Counted from the stretch's first letter, positions 1 to 8,961 are shown. The stretch is 64,000 nucleotides of DNA from Nocardiopsis flavescens (GCF_900141985.1 NZ_FQZK01000009.1:124001-188000); one strand, 5' to 3'. The notes: generated from the sequence alone by a model not told the origin. Translations and numbers: made by a program.

Positions 1-591
1 CTGGGCCGGATCAGCCGGGCGGGCGAGTACTACGGGGAAGAGGTCGCCAGGTCATACGTGCCGGAGATCTTCGACGGTTCCAGGAAGGTCCAAGTTCGGA
101 GTCTCGATGCCGACGGCAACGTCACTCTGCAGGAGATGACCCTTCCGGAAATCAAGGGAGGGGACCTCCTGGACAAGGTCGAGACCGCTCCCAACAGCGG
201 GAACTACCAGTTCGACCTGGTTCACGCCACCACGGACGGCGGCTTCGTCGTCACCGAGGCCAAGGCCGATGTCCAGACCGAGCTCGGAAATCGCAAGGTC
301 GGTGTGGGGGACAGCGAGAGGAGGGTGTCCCAGGGGACGGAGGATTACCTCCGCGCGACCTTGACCGATATGATCAGGCGCGGAAATGCGGACACGAGGG
401 CAAGCGACATACCCCTTGGCTCCGGCTACGTCAACGAGCTTGATCTGGCCCAGGAAATGCTCGCAGCCCTGGCAGAGGACCCGAGCAAGCTCCACTACGC
501 TGAGATCAAGGGCGTCTCTACAGCCACGGGTGCACACGGGGGCGTCAGTTTCGGCCTGTATGACCTTTCGCCGAAGCTCCCAAGGAATTAG
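1..591 (+). CDS. C-terminal part of polymorphic toxin, PD-(D/E)xK nuclease-like (5' end outside window)
   Basis: The frame is open to the first base of the window, so only the last 196 residues of a larger protein are seen; an internal GTG at 58 is unlikely to be the true start. A catalytic-looking pattern occurs at about residues 69-87: an Asp in QFDLV, then a beta strand ending in TEAK (ExK). The helix QGTEDYLRATL follows. This order matches restriction-endonuclease-fold toxin tips. The context supports a toxin: two Imm49-like immunity genes follow directly, the first 16 nt after the stop. Nuclease activity is inferred, not shown. The N-terminal secretion domain (WXG/LXG or other) cannot be seen. 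Confidence 0.6.
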   Translation: MGRISRAGEYYGEEVARSYVPEIFDGSRKVQVRSLDADGNVTLQEMTLPEIKGGDLLDKVETAPNSGNYQFDLVHATTDGGFVVTEAKADVQTELGNRKVGVGDSERRVSQGTEDYLRATLTDMIRRGNADTRASDIPLGSGYVNELDLAQEMLAALAEDPSKLHYAEIKGVSTATGAHGGVSFGLYDLSPKLPRN

Positions 592-607
592 AAAGAAGGT
601 TTTCTCG

Positions 608-1498
608 ATGATTTCCGACATTCCCAGGCACGATGTGGGCATGCCGCATTATCGCCAAAGGATGCAGCAGTTCCCGGATAAAATCGAGAAGCAGGTGTCG
701 TGGATCGTCGGCAAACCCTCGATGGCGGGTATGGCCTTGGACAACATCGCTTTGGAGGCCCAGGTCTGTCTGGCGGTGGACCCGCGGGCCGCGGAGCTGT
801 TGACCTGGGAGGCGTGGACCACGTGGATGCAGGTGGCCGAGGCGCCGTTCGCGATGTGCGTGCTGGAGCCGGGGCAGACCACCGAGCGGATGATCAACCA
901 GAAGGTCCGCACCCTGCACCACCTTCCGCCGGGGCCGGAGTGCGACGCGGGTACCTGGCTGACGGCGTTCTTCCTGGCGGTGACCTGCCGCGACGAGAAG
1001 CGGGTCGCCTCCCTGTGCGGGATCACCCCCGAGTTCCTGCGGGAGGCGAGCGAGGCCAGGGGCGGGGCGTTCGACGACTACGTCTACCCGTGGATCGCCG
1101 CGATCCAGGACTTCATCCTCAACCGTCCCTCGCTGGGGGACAACCTCTACCGGGCGATGGAGCTGTCCAAGCCCGAGAACACCACGATCAGCACTCCTGA
1201 GAACCTGGACCGGCTCGTCTTCCCGGTGATGAACGCCTTCTACCGGCTCGTCGAGCAGGACACCGCCGAGTTCGACGGGGCCATGGAACAGGGCGTCCGA
1301 CTGTTCCGGGAGCACTACACAGAGAACGACGAACGCGCTAAGGACACCGAGGGCGCGGTGCCGCTGCGGCTCCTCGGGGTGGCGTGCATGGCCTACGACC
1401 TGGCCCGGGTCGTTCCGGATTTCCACCCCGACCTGGACTCCCCCTACTTCCCCGTCCACATCCTGGAGCGCACCCGACACGACGACATCCCCCTCTGA
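608..1498 (+). CDS. Imm49-family immunity protein (first copy)
   Basis: This 296-aa soluble, mostly alpha-helical protein is similar along its length to the next gene and to the Imm49 immunity family: the TWEAW block near residue 65, a LAVTCRD block in the middle, and a C-terminal LLGVACMAYDL stretch followed by a conserved tail (SPYFPVHILE). Its predicted role is to neutralise the toxin encoded just upstream. The ATG at 608 is chosen because AGAAGG lies 9-10 nt ahead, and longer frames would overlap the toxin gene. A near-identical copy of its last ~100 bp occurs at 8962-9062, so the gene has been duplicated and partly deleted elsewhere in the window. Family assignment is by remembered motif, not by search. 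Confidence 0.72.
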   Translation: MISDIPRHDVGMPHYRQRMQQFPDKIEKQVSWIVGKPSMAGMALDNIALEAQVCLAVDPRAAELLTWEAWTTWMQVAEAPFAMCVLEPGQTTERMINQKVRTLHHLPPGPECDAGTWLTAFFLAVTCRDEKRVASLCGITPEFLREASEARGGAFDDYVYPWIAAIQDFILNRPSLGDNLYRAMELSKPENTTISTPENLDRLVFPVMNAFYRLVEQDTAEFDGAMEQGVRLFREHYTENDERAKDTEGAVPLRLLGVACMAYDLARVVPDFHPDLDSPYFPVHILERTRHDDIPL

Positions 1499-1531
1499 AA
1501 TCGATGCCCCCGAGGAAGCGGGGCGAGAGCG

Positions 1532-2416
1532 TTGCGAGTGGAGCGCCACGAGATCGGGTTCGTGGTCGACGACTACCGGCGCGAGGCCAACGCCAGGGGC
1601 AGGCAGATGGCGCTCCAGACCCTGGTGGGGAAGCCGTGGTTCCTCCTGAGGAGGGTGGATGCGGCTGTGGACACGGCTCGTCAGGAGCTGTTGGTGGATC
1701 CCCCGGCCTCGCGGTTGGAGACGTGGGAGGCGTGGGTGTTCGTGAGGCAGATCGCCAACGCCGCCTTCCAGCTCTCCGAGGTGGAGCTGGGGCAGGAGGC
1801 GGTGCTGCGGGTCGACCACGAGGACCGGCGGATCCGGATGGGCAGGCGCGTGCCGGTGGCGCGGCCCGCGGACTGGGAGACCGCGTTCCATCTGGCGGTG
1901 ACGTGCCGGGACCACGAGCGCGTGCGGGCGCTGTGCCGGATCCCGGTGGAGGGGTTGCGTGCGTCGGCGGCCCGGGGCGGGTCGGAGTACCTGGAGTTCA
2001 CCTGCCAGTGGATCGACACGCTCCAGGAGTTCGTGACCGGCGGTCCGGACCTGGTGGGCAAGCTGACGCGGTCGATGGAGCTGTGCGACCCGCTCGCGGT
2101 GCCGTTCGGCGCGCAGAGCGTCGAGGCGCTGTCGTTCCCGCAGATGGAGGTGTTCCGACGGCTGCTGACGGGCGATCCGGAGGAGTTCGTCAAGGCGCTG
2201 GTCCAGGCCCTGGAGGACCACAAGCGCTTCTACGGACCTCGCGGACATGAGTCGCGGAAGCCGGACGGTGTGGTGCCGCTCAGCCTGCTGTCGCTGGCGT
2301 GCCTGGGTGTCGACGAGTTCGGTCGGCAGGACCCGGGTTTCACCCTGGGCATCGACTCCGAGTACCTGCCCGAGCACATCGTCGAGGCCACCTGGTACGG
2401 AGAGTTCCCCGTGTGA
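1532..2416 (+). CDS. Imm49-family immunity protein (second copy)
   Basis: This 294-aa paralogue of the preceding gene shares the landmarks LETWEAW, LAVTCRDHERV and SLLSLACLGVDEF and the tail EYLPEHIVEATW. The start is TTG 1532 or GTG 1538; both lie behind a GAGGAAGCGGGG purine tract. It begins 33 nt after the first copy and is probably cotranscribed with it and the toxin. Tandem, diverged immunity genes are typical of polymorphic toxin loci, where extra copies protect against toxin variants of neighbouring strains; that use here is inference. It converges on the mannanase gene with a bidirectional terminator between them. Confidence 0.72.
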   Translation: MRVERHEIGFVVDDYRREANARGRQMALQTLVGKPWFLLRRVDAAVDTARQELLVDPPASRLETWEAWVFVRQIANAAFQLSEVELGQEAVLRVDHEDRRIRMGRRVPVARPADWETAFHLAVTCRDHERVRALCRIPVEGLRASAARGGSEYLEFTCQWIDTLQEFVTGGPDLVGKLTRSMELCDPLAVPFGAQSVEALSFPQMEVFRRLLTGDPEEFVKALVQALEDHKRFYGPRGHESRKPDGVVPLSLLSLACLGVDEFGRQDPGFTLGIDSEYLPEHIVEATWYGEFPV

Positions 2417-2421
2417 GCCCG

Positions 2422-2458
2422 GCCCCGTCGACGGGGCGCCCGCACCCGCCGACGGGCG
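2422..2458. terminator. Bidirectional terminator between Imm49 and mannanase genes
   Basis: CCCCGTCGACGGGG is a perfect palindrome. It is followed by CGCCCG...CGGGCG arms around a short loop. The element lies in the 55-nt gap between two convergent stop codons. Confidence 0.55.
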
Positions 2459-2471
2459 CGGGCGCGCGGGG

Positions 2472-3521
2472 TCACGGCATCTCGCGCAGGACCAGGACCC
2501 GGCCGTCGTAGTACGTCCGCTGGACGTGGGAGTCCGGGTTGAGGTCCTTGTCGTCGAGGTACTCCGGCCAGGTCATGAAGTACACCCAGTCCGGCTGCGC
2601 CTCCAGGGTCTCCACGCCGGGCACCTGTCCGACCTCGCCCAAAGCGATGGGGCGGCCTCCGGCGACCTCCCGCATCGCCGCGTAGTCCTGGGCGGAGGGC
2701 TGGTTCTTCATCCAGATGTCGATGCTGGCGATGTCGACGTACTCGTCACCGGGCCAGTAGTCGCCGATGGAGTCGACGTCGACGTCCTTGACGTTCCAGT
2801 TGGAGACGAGGTTGGTCAGCCCCCGCTCTCCCGTCAGGTGGTCGTGGGTGATGCGGAAGAGTTCAGCGCTGCCGTCCTCCCCGGGACGGCCGCCCCACCA
2901 GGCCCAGGGGTCGTTCATCTCGTGGAGCGGGCGCCACACCACCTCCACCCCCTGTGACTCCAGTTGGCGCAGGTAGGGCACGGCCTCGTCGAGCCGCGCC
3001 TTCCAGGCCCGGTTGAGCGGGCTGCCGTCGGTGATCAGCTCCGCCCACTGCCCGTCGTCGAGCGAGGACATCACGCCGTCCTCCCACGAGCAGGAGGAGC
3101 CCTGCGTGGGCGGGCACACGTGCCAGGTGAGCGTGACGATCGCACCGTTGCCCCACTGGTGGGCGGCCTCGTCCACCATGGTCTGCCGCGCTTCCACGTC
3201 CGAGGAGGCGAAGAGGAAGTCGCCTCCCCACAGGCCCGGGTACTCGCCGGTGATGTCGAAGACCCGGCGCGTGTGCCGGGCTGGGTCGGAGTTGGGCTCC
3301 TTGTTGTGCTGCCCGCTGACGGTGGAGGTCCCGGAGATGCCTTCCAGGAAGGCCAGCGTGTCGTCCACCCGGGCGGTGCCGGGGGCGGCTCCTCCGGGCG
3401 GGGCCGCGGCGGTCCCCGCGGCGGACGGGGCCGCGGTCAGCAGTGGGGCGGCGACCAGCAGGGCGGTCGCCACGCGGACGGCGTTGCGGCGAAGACCCTG
3501 GTAGCGGGGGTGTCCGGTCAC
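2472..3521 (-). CDS. Secreted beta-mannanase, glycoside hydrolase family 26
   Basis: This 349-aa protein has a signal peptide (basic start, hydrophobic core VATALLVAAPLLTAAPSAAG, residues ~15-35) and then one GH26 (beta/alpha)8 domain. The acid/base Glu is in WRPLHEMND and the nucleophile Glu in IALGEVGQVP, both in the expected order; the HNKEP and WHVCPP blocks are also family landmarks. GH26 enzymes of this type hydrolyse internal beta-1,4-mannosyl bonds of mannans outside the cell. There is no carbohydrate-binding module. The GTG start at 3521 has a strong AGGAGGA site 6 nt upstream. A perfect LacI-type palindrome lies about 58 nt upstream and the divergent gene encodes a LacI regulator, so sugar-responsive repression is likely. 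Confidence 0.88.
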   Translation of the reverse strand: MTGHPRYQGLRRNAVRVATALLVAAPLLTAAPSAAGTAAAPPGGAAPGTARVDDTLAFLEGISGTSTVSGQHNKEPNSDPARHTRRVFDITGEYPGLWGGDFLFASSDVEARQTMVDEAAHQWGNGAIVTLTWHVCPPTQGSSCSWEDGVMSSLDDGQWAELITDGSPLNRAWKARLDEAVPYLRQLESQGVEVVWRPLHEMNDPWAWWGGRPGEDGSAELFRITHDHLTGERGLTNLVSNWNVKDVDVDSIGDYWPGDEYVDIASIDIWMKNQPSAQDYAAMREVAGGRPIALGEVGQVPGVETLEAQPDWVYFMTWPEYLDDKDLNPDSHVQRTYYDGRVLVLREMP

Positions 3522-3578
3522 TTCTTCCTCCTGGGGGAGACTCTGGGCGACGACAGGGGTGTCAGGGCGCGCTCGACA

Positions 3579-3600
3579 GGAACTTAAGCGCTTAAGTTCC
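3579..3600. promoter_or_regulatory. Perfect 22-bp LacI-family operator
   Basis: The half-site GGAACTTAAGC is followed directly by its exact reverse complement, with the central CG step typical of LacI-family operators. It sits in the divergent promoter region between the mannanase and LacI genes and is AT-rich against a very GC-rich background. It is the probable binding site of the neighbouring regulator. Confidence 0.82.
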
Positions 3601-3763
3601 CAGATTCGGTACTCCTCCGTGATTCGTCAACCCCGGTAAGTGACTCTTTTCGCCCGGGTGCGGGCCGCGGACGGCCCTGTGCCCCCGCACCCCGTGTCCT
3701 AAGCTCGGACCCGACGGCCGGGGGCGGGACCCCCTCCGCAGACGGACGACGCAGGGGGAGCGG

Positions 3764-4786
3764 GTGCGACGGCTCACGATCGCGGACATCGCCCGGGAGG
3801 CGGGCGTGTCCACCGGAGCGGTCTCCTACGCCCTGAACGACAAGCCGGGGGTCGCACCGGGGACACGCGAGCGCATCCTCCGGGTCGCCGCGGAACTCGG
3901 ATGGCGCCCCAGCTCCGCCGCCCGGGCGCTGACCGGCGGCGGTGCGGGCGCGATCGGACTGGTCGTGGACCGGCCGGCCCGGGTGCTCGGCAGCGAACCG
4001 TTCTTCACGCACTTCCTGTCCGGGGTCCAGGTCGCCCTGCAAGCGCACTCGGGGACCTCGCTGATGCTCCAGATGAGCGACGACCAGGAGGCCGAGCTGG
4101 ACACCTACCGGTCGTGGTGGGCACAGCGCAAGGTCGACGGCGTGCTCCTGGTGGACCTGCGCGTGGCGGACCCGCGCGCGGGACTCGTGCGCGGGGCGGG
4201 CCTGCCCGCGGTGGCCGTGGGGCCCCCGCAGGAGGCATGGGGCGTGCCGTCCGTCTGGACCGACGACGCGGCGGGGGTGGCGCAGGCCCTGGAGCACCTG
4301 CACGGGCTCGGGCACCGGGACGTCGCACGGGTATCCGGCCCGGAGCATCTGCTGCACACGCGGGTCCGCGACGAGGCGTTCTCGCGGGTGATGGAGCACC
4401 GCGGGCTACGGCCGGGGATCCTGCACACCGACTACACCGGTGACCAGGGAGCGAGCGCCACCCGCCGCCTGCTGGCGCGGACCCCGCGCCCGACCGCGAT
4501 CCTGTACGACAACGACGTGATGGCCGTCGCCGCGATGGGTGTGGCGCGGGAGCTGGGGCTGGACGTGCCCGGGGACCTGTCGGTCATCGCCTGGGACGAC
4601 TCGCCCCTGTGCGGGATCGTCCGCCCGGTGCTCACGGCGGTGCGCCGCGACATCGAGGAGCACGGCCGGATGGCCGCGGAATCGCTGCTGCTGGCCGTCG
4701 CCGGCGAGGAGGTCCCGGACCGCAGGACCGGGGACCCCGAACTCATCGTTCGGGGCACCACCGCGGAGCCGCGCGGCACGGGATGA
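3764..4786 (+). CDS. LacI-family transcriptional regulator
   Basis: This 340-aa regulator has an N-terminal LacI helix-turn-helix (TIADIAREAGVSTGAVSYAL, residues 5-24), the hinge-proximal RPSSAARAL, and a periplasmic-binding-like effector domain ending in the GDLSVIAWDD block and a dimerisation tail. The GTG at 3764 follows AGGGGGAG at about 5 nt. It is divergent from the GH26 gene with a perfect operator between, so it most likely represses mannanase until a mannan-derived sugar binds. It may act on other sites outside the window. The effector is not known. Confidence 0.88.
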   Translation: MRRLTIADIAREAGVSTGAVSYALNDKPGVAPGTRERILRVAAELGWRPSSAARALTGGGAGAIGLVVDRPARVLGSEPFFTHFLSGVQVALQAHSGTSLMLQMSDDQEAELDTYRSWWAQRKVDGVLLVDLRVADPRAGLVRGAGLPAVAVGPPQEAWGVPSVWTDDAAGVAQALEHLHGLGHRDVARVSGPEHLLHTRVRDEAFSRVMEHRGLRPGILHTDYTGDQGASATRRLLARTPRPTAILYDNDVMAVAAMGVARELGLDVPGDLSVIAWDDSPLCGIVRPVLTAVRRDIEEHGRMAAESLLLAVAGEEVPDRRTGDPELIVRGTTAEPRGTG

Positions 4787-5216
4787 GGGGGTACGGGCGG
4801 CGGTGCCCGCCGCGGTGGCCGGGCCAAGGGCCGGTGGTGTTCGGGCAGGCGTGGGCGCGGCCGGGGTCGGAGCCGGGGAGACGGGTCGCGGCGGGGGAGG
4901 GGCCCGCCGGGGTCCGGGGCGGGGGACCGGCCGGGGCGCGGTCGGGAGTTCGGGGCGGTACGGGAAGCGGCCGGCGCGGCAGGGGAGTGGGACGATCCGG
5001 GATCAGGCCGCGGGCCGGGAGTGAGGGCCGGGGCGGGGTCGTCCACAGCTCGGGGACGGGCGATGGCGGGGCGGGGAACCGCGGGTTAGCGTTGATACCG
5101 GGGGAGCGTGGCCCCGCGGCGGACGGGTACGGCCCCCCGATCCATTGTCCGCCGCGATGCGCACCCCCGTCGACCGCCTTTCGCGGCCTGTGGAGAACCG
5201 GGGACGTTCACGCCCC
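4787..5216. other. Gene-free GC-rich stretch
   Basis: No reading frame here has convincing codon structure or a ribosome site. The stretch is G-rich on the top strand, with runs such as GGCGGGG, and no clear terminator or repeat stands out. Confidence 0.5.
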
Positions 5217-5543
5217 TCACCCCACGGTGTGGGCGCGCAGCCGCTCCTCCAGTTGCTCCGGTGTGGGTTCCACCTCCGTCCGCCACGGCGCGTCCGGGTT
5301 CCGGTGGGTCGCCATCCACAGCGATCCCGTCCAGGCGATGCGGTGCGTCGTGCCCCAATCGGACCGCAGCCGTTCGAGGGTCAGCTCCGGCGGTTCCCAG
5401 GCGTGCCCCTTGGCGTCCTCGTGCGGTCCGTCGTGCCCCGCCTCCAGCAGGCACACCCTACGGGTGCAGGCCTGGTCGAGCCGGGCCTCCCCGCACAGCG
5501 GCGCGACGTAAGGAGTGGAGAAGTGGGGAGGGGTCGTTGTCAT
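5217..5543 (-). CDS. Small hypothetical protein, 108 aa
   Basis: A soluble 108-aa protein of unknown function. It has four Cys in the first half (CGEARLDQACTRRVC, then a HDGPHEDAKGHAWE segment) that could bind metal, and a C-terminal part with WGTTHRIAWTGSLWMATHR, a pattern I associate with small actinobacterial proteins encoded near XRE/DUF397 regulators. It overlaps the preceding gene by 4 bp (ATGA), so the two are translationally coupled. No function is assigned. Confidence 0.6.
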   Translation of the reverse strand: MTTTPPHFSTPYVAPLCGEARLDQACTRRVCLLEAGHDGPHEDAKGHAWEPPELTLERLRSDWGTTHRIAWTGSLWMATHRNPDAPWRTEVEPTPEQLEERLRAHTVG

Positions 5544-5752
5544 CGAGCGGCCTCCTTGGCGTCGCAGAGCCTCCGGTCCAGGAACGTGACGGCGGCGTGG
5601 GCGTCGTCGGTCTCCCGTGCGTGGCGCAACGCGTCACGCACGGCACGGACCCACCGTTCGTCATCGGTCCCCGCACCGTTGCGGCCACCGACACGGTCCA
5701 GTGCGTCCGCGGCGGTGTCCAACAGGTCGTCGAGATAGATGCCGTTCATCAT
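5540..5752 (-). CDS. Small hypothetical protein, 70 aa
   Basis: This acidic, helical 70-aa protein begins MMNGIYLDDLLDTAADAL. The start at 5752 (or the adjacent ATG at 5749) is supported by GAGGGAA about 8 nt upstream; the frame stays open further upstream, but that extension looks non-coding. It is coupled by a 4-bp overlap to the 108-aa gene downstream. No known domain is recognised. Confidence 0.55.
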   Translation of the reverse strand: MMNGIYLDDLLDTAADALDRVGGRNGAGTDDERWVRAVRDALRHARETDDAHAAVTFLDRRLCDAKEAAR

Positions 5753-6393
5753 GGAAGCAGTTCCCTCTTCGGCGATGAAAATTCGGATGTGCCGCGAGTG
5801 GGTCCGTGAGGTTTCCCACGCGACTACTGTGACCTGCGATATCGGCTTACGGTCAGCACCTTTGGGGCTTTCGGGAAGAAAGGCGGGGCGTACCGGTTTC
5901 CTTGGGATTCCTCCGGCAACGCGCGAGGGGGAGCCGGAGGTTCGGGGCGGTCCGCCGCGGGAGAACGGACACGCGCGGCGGGCGACGGGACGGGGGCGGG
6001 CTTGGCCGATGCCATGGCGGTTCCGGGTGTGCCGAAGGGTGTCATCCCCCGGATGGCACGCGGTACCGGACGCGGGGGTCCTGGGGTGCGCGGTCTCCGT
6101 GTGGGCGGTGCCGGAGCCGCGCTTGCACCGGCCCGTGCGACCAGGGGCTTTAAAGTGCGACACCTTCCTCGGATAGGTTCAGTCCTTTTCTGAGAGGGCG
6201 GTTTCCAATAAAGCTCTCTAAATCGGACTAAAGCCTTACTTCGGGCTCATATCTTTGGTCGGTGGGGGTTCTCCTGTGCGCCTCTGAACTGCGAAGACGG
6301 CGAGGTTCGCAACTCTCTTCGAATTCGTTACGGAAAAACGGGGTTCGCTGTCCACCCGGTGCCCTAACCTGGCCGCATAAACGCATAGAGAGA
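5753..6393. other. Gene-free region with an AT-rich tract
   Basis: I see no credible gene. Around 6170-6390 the base composition falls well below the surroundings (ATAAAGCTCTCTAAATCGG and nearby), as expected of promoter DNA for the gene at 6465. The rest is GC-rich without clear features. Confidence 0.4.
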
Positions 6394-6421
6394 CCTCGCG
6401 GTGTTTAAAGAACACCCGAGG
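6394..6421 (+). promoter_or_regulatory. Leader hairpin upstream of the 261-aa gene
   Basis: CCTCGCGGTGTT pairs with AACACCCGAGG across a TAAAG loop, with one bulged C. The hairpin ends 43 nt before the predicted start at 6465 and has no T-tract after it, so it looks like a leader structure, not a terminator. Confidence 0.4.
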
Positions 6422-6464
6422 CCGTGGCCGGCAACTTCTACTTTTCACAGACAGGATTGCCAGC

Positions 6465-7250
6465 GTGCGCCAGTTTAGCGCTGCGCTCCTTGAGCCTGCC
6501 CTCGGGCTGCTCGGAGCGCTGTTCCGCTCTCCCCGCGGTCGGCATGCCCGAACCGCTGGTCCCCTCGCCTTCCGCCGCAGGTCACGGCGTGTTCGCCGCT
6601 GCACCGCCGCCCCCGGTCCCGCCTCCGGGAACGGCTCTGGCCCTCCGGTCCGGCCGCCTTCCCCGACCCCCGCCGAGCCGCGGACCCGCGAGTCGGCCAT
6701 GCCCAGGGAGACCTTCCCGGCCGACGAGATCCCGATCGTGCGCCCCTACTTCGCGGCCCACGAACAGGCCGCCGACCGCCTTCGTGCGAGGCCCGCCCTC
6801 GTGGGCCCGGGGCCCGACGAGCACGAACTCGACCGCATCCAGGCGCAGGCGCTCGCCCGCCTGAGCGAATGGACCGCACCGCGCGCCCCGAAGGCCCCCG
6901 TGCTCGCGCCCGCCGGGGGAGGGGCCCCGGCCGGCGTCGACGCCGTTCCGATCGCCTCGGCGGCCTGGGCCCGTGCCTGCGCCGCCTCGGTGGTCTCCCC
7001 GGGCGTCCCCCGCCCCGCCCCCGCTCGGCCTTCGATCCCCGCCGTACCGCCCGTTCCGAGGCCCCGGCCCGGTCTGCCGGGCGACCTGCTCGCTCCGGAC
7101 GCTCCGCGGACCGCGGCCCCCCGGGTCCCCCGGCACCGGCGGGAGTCCGCTCCCGTCGGCCGGTCCGGTCCCGGCGATGAGCTGGAGGAACGGGCGACCG
7201 TCACCCGCAGGTGGCTGGCGCAGCAGGGGCGGCGCGGGGTTCCGGCGTGA
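6465..7250 (+). CDS. Hypothetical Pro/Ala-rich protein, 261 aa
   Basis: A 261-aa protein of unknown function. The first ~75 residues are basic; an internal Met at 6699 begins MPRETFPADEIPIVRPYFAA, which resembles short actinobacterial proteins with an IVRPYxxxHE motif, and the rest is Pro/Ala/Arg-rich with a basic C-terminus (TRRWLAQQGRRG). GTG 6465 has AGGA about 10 nt upstream and AT-rich promoter-like DNA ahead. If that is wrong, the gene starts at 6699. Coding status rests on codon bias and the IVRPY block only. Confidence 0.5.
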   Translation: MRQFSAALLEPALGLLGALFRSPRGRHARTAGPLAFRRRSRRVRRCTAAPGPASGNGSGPPVRPPSPTPAEPRTRESAMPRETFPADEIPIVRPYFAAHEQAADRLRARPALVGPGPDEHELDRIQAQALARLSEWTAPRAPKAPVLAPAGGGAPAGVDAVPIASAAWARACAASVVSPGVPRPAPARPSIPAVPPVPRPRPGLPGDLLAPDAPRTAAPRVPRHRRESAPVGRSGPGDELEERATVTRRWLAQQGRRGVPA

Positions 7251-7848
7251 AGCCCGCACCGATCCGGACATGGCCGCACCGCGTCTTGCCGGGGTTCCCG
7301 GCCTGACCGGCCGCCGTCCGTCACGACCTCGCCGGGTGCGTTTCCGATCGGACCGAAACCCGGGCCCGGTGGGGGAGCGGCTGTGCTCCAGCGCCGTCGA
7401 GTACACGGCCCCGCGGGAGTGCGGTGGTCGCGTCGTCCGCACCCTGTGGACAACGGACGGCGGCGGGACCCGCCTCGGGCCCGTCGCCGTGGGGTGAGGT
7501 GAGGCGATTTCGCGGATCCCGACCACCCACAGCGGCGGTGGAGGGAGTCGGGCGGCGCGTATCGCTGTTCACGGAAAAGTTGTCCACAGGCTGGGGATAT
7601 CTTCCGTCGCACCCGTGGGTCGAGGTCGGCCACCGCGTCCGGGCCGGAGCCGGGCCGACCGGTCCCCCCGGGACCACCCTGGCCGCAATCGCCGTCCGAC
7701 CAAGGACGATGATGGGGGACGCCGCCCGTTCGGGCCGCGTCCCCCACGCGTCGGGAGTGTCGCCCCAGGGCCGGATACCTCCGCGGAGAACACCCGAAAA
7801 CCCGCGTTTCCCGTACGCGAGTCCGGGCCCGTGGAACGCGACGACGCC
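7251..7848. other. Gene-free region with two DnaA-box-like sites
   Basis: No supported gene. Two perfect copies of the high-GC actinobacterial DnaA box TTGTCCACA lie here in opposite orientation: 7445-7453 (minus strand) and 7580-7588 (plus strand). dnaA and dnaN are not in the window, so this is not the usual oriC context. The sites may be DnaA-titrating or regulatory, or coincidental. Confidence 0.35.
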
Positions 7849-8634
7849 TCAGCCGGAGGAGAGGACCAGGAGCAGCTTTCGACCGGCCCGGTCGATCTCG
7901 GCCACGGTCACCGGAACCTCTTCTCCCAACGCGGGGCGCCCGGTGCCCCCGGGTGCGTGGATCAGGCCCTCGATGCCTGGTGCCAGTCTGACGAAGACCC
8001 CGAACGGCACCTCCCCGACCACCTCGCCGTGCAGTCGGTCGCCGACCGCCGTCCGGTCCGCGAAGTCCTTGAAGGGGTCGGGTGCGGTGGCGCGCAACGA
8101 CAGGCGTGCCTCGCCGTTCGTGGTGTCGAACTGGAGGAAGAGGCAGGTCACACGTTGGCCGACCCGGACAGCCTCCTCCGGGTGCCGGAGAGACGACCAG
8201 GACAGCTCGGGGACGGTGACGAAGCCGACCCCGGGAAAGGAGGGGTGCGGCGGGCCGTCGTCCAGGGCCACGAACACGCCGAAGTCCCGGATGAGGGCGA
8301 CCGTGCCGGTCAGGGGCTGGTCCGGAGAGAGGGAGGACAGGAACTCCCACAGCTCGGGGTGCGCGGTGGCGGTGGCGGACAGGCGGACCCGGCCCTGCCG
8401 GAGGGCCGCGGAGGTGACGGCCGCGGCGATCCGCCGGCCGGGTTCGGCCCCGGGGCGGGCGCGGGAGAAGTCCCAGGTCAGGTCCGAGGAACCGACCTCG
8501 CCGCGCGGTCCCTCGGGAAAGGCGTCGAGTGCGACCTCCCAGGCGCCGGAACGCGTCGTTGCGAGGACGGTGCCGTACAGCACGTCCCCCACCCGCACCC
8601 CTGCGGGCAGTTCGCCCGTCCCGTCCTTGCTCAT
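7849..8634 (-). CDS. Triple S1-domain RNA-binding protein
   Basis: This 261-aa protein is built of three S1-like OB-folds in tandem: roughly residues 12-80 (VGDVLYGTVLAT), 88-165 (LTGTVALIRDFGVFVALDD) and 180-258 (VGDRLHGEVVGEVPFGVFVRL, ending in KLLLVLSS). S1 domains bind single-stranded RNA; ribosomal protein S1 and similar factors have several. The first domain is the most diverged. The ATG at 8634 is preferred because GGAG lies 6 nt upstream; a longer form from 8670 is possible. It stands alone, so its target RNA cannot be inferred. Confidence 0.78.
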   Translation of the reverse strand: MSKDGTGELPAGVRVGDVLYGTVLATTRSGAWEVALDAFPEGPRGEVGSSDLTWDFSRARPGAEPGRRIAAAVTSAALRQGRVRLSATATAHPELWEFLSSLSPDQPLTGTVALIRDFGVFVALDDGPPHPSFPGVGFVTVPELSWSSLRHPEEAVRVGQRVTCLFLQFDTTNGEARLSLRATAPDPFKDFADRTAVGDRLHGEVVGEVPFGVFVRLAPGIEGLIHAPGGTGRPALGEEVPVTVAEIDRAGRKLLLVLSSG

Positions 8635-8961
8635 TGCGTCTCCACACGGCATCTGTTCCCGGATGTACAAGACCTTCCCAGGCCCCGGCGACGGGCTCCG
8701 GTCTCGGCGGGCCGGGCCGGCCGTCCGCCCGCCCGCCCGTGGGCTTCACCAGGGCCCACAGCACGAGCAGTCGAACCCGACACGAATCGGAACCATCCGT
8801 GCCTTCGGCCGGCGGGAACGGCCGACACGATCGCACCCGGAGGTAGCGGGCTCCGAGGTGCCGGGGCCTACGCGGCGGCCTCCTCCCGAACGGCGGGTGC
8901 CACCTGCCGGAGCCCCAGGCACCGCATCCGCGGAACGGCTCCCTGCCGCGCCTGTTTCCTC

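Noticed and set aside
4787..5216. A plus-strand coding extension after the LacI gene
   Set aside because: Frames exist but give Gly/Arg/Pro-rich peptides without start signals.
7251..7848. Origin of chromosomal replication
   Set aside because: Two DnaA boxes are too few, and dnaA, dnaN, recF and gyrase genes are absent.
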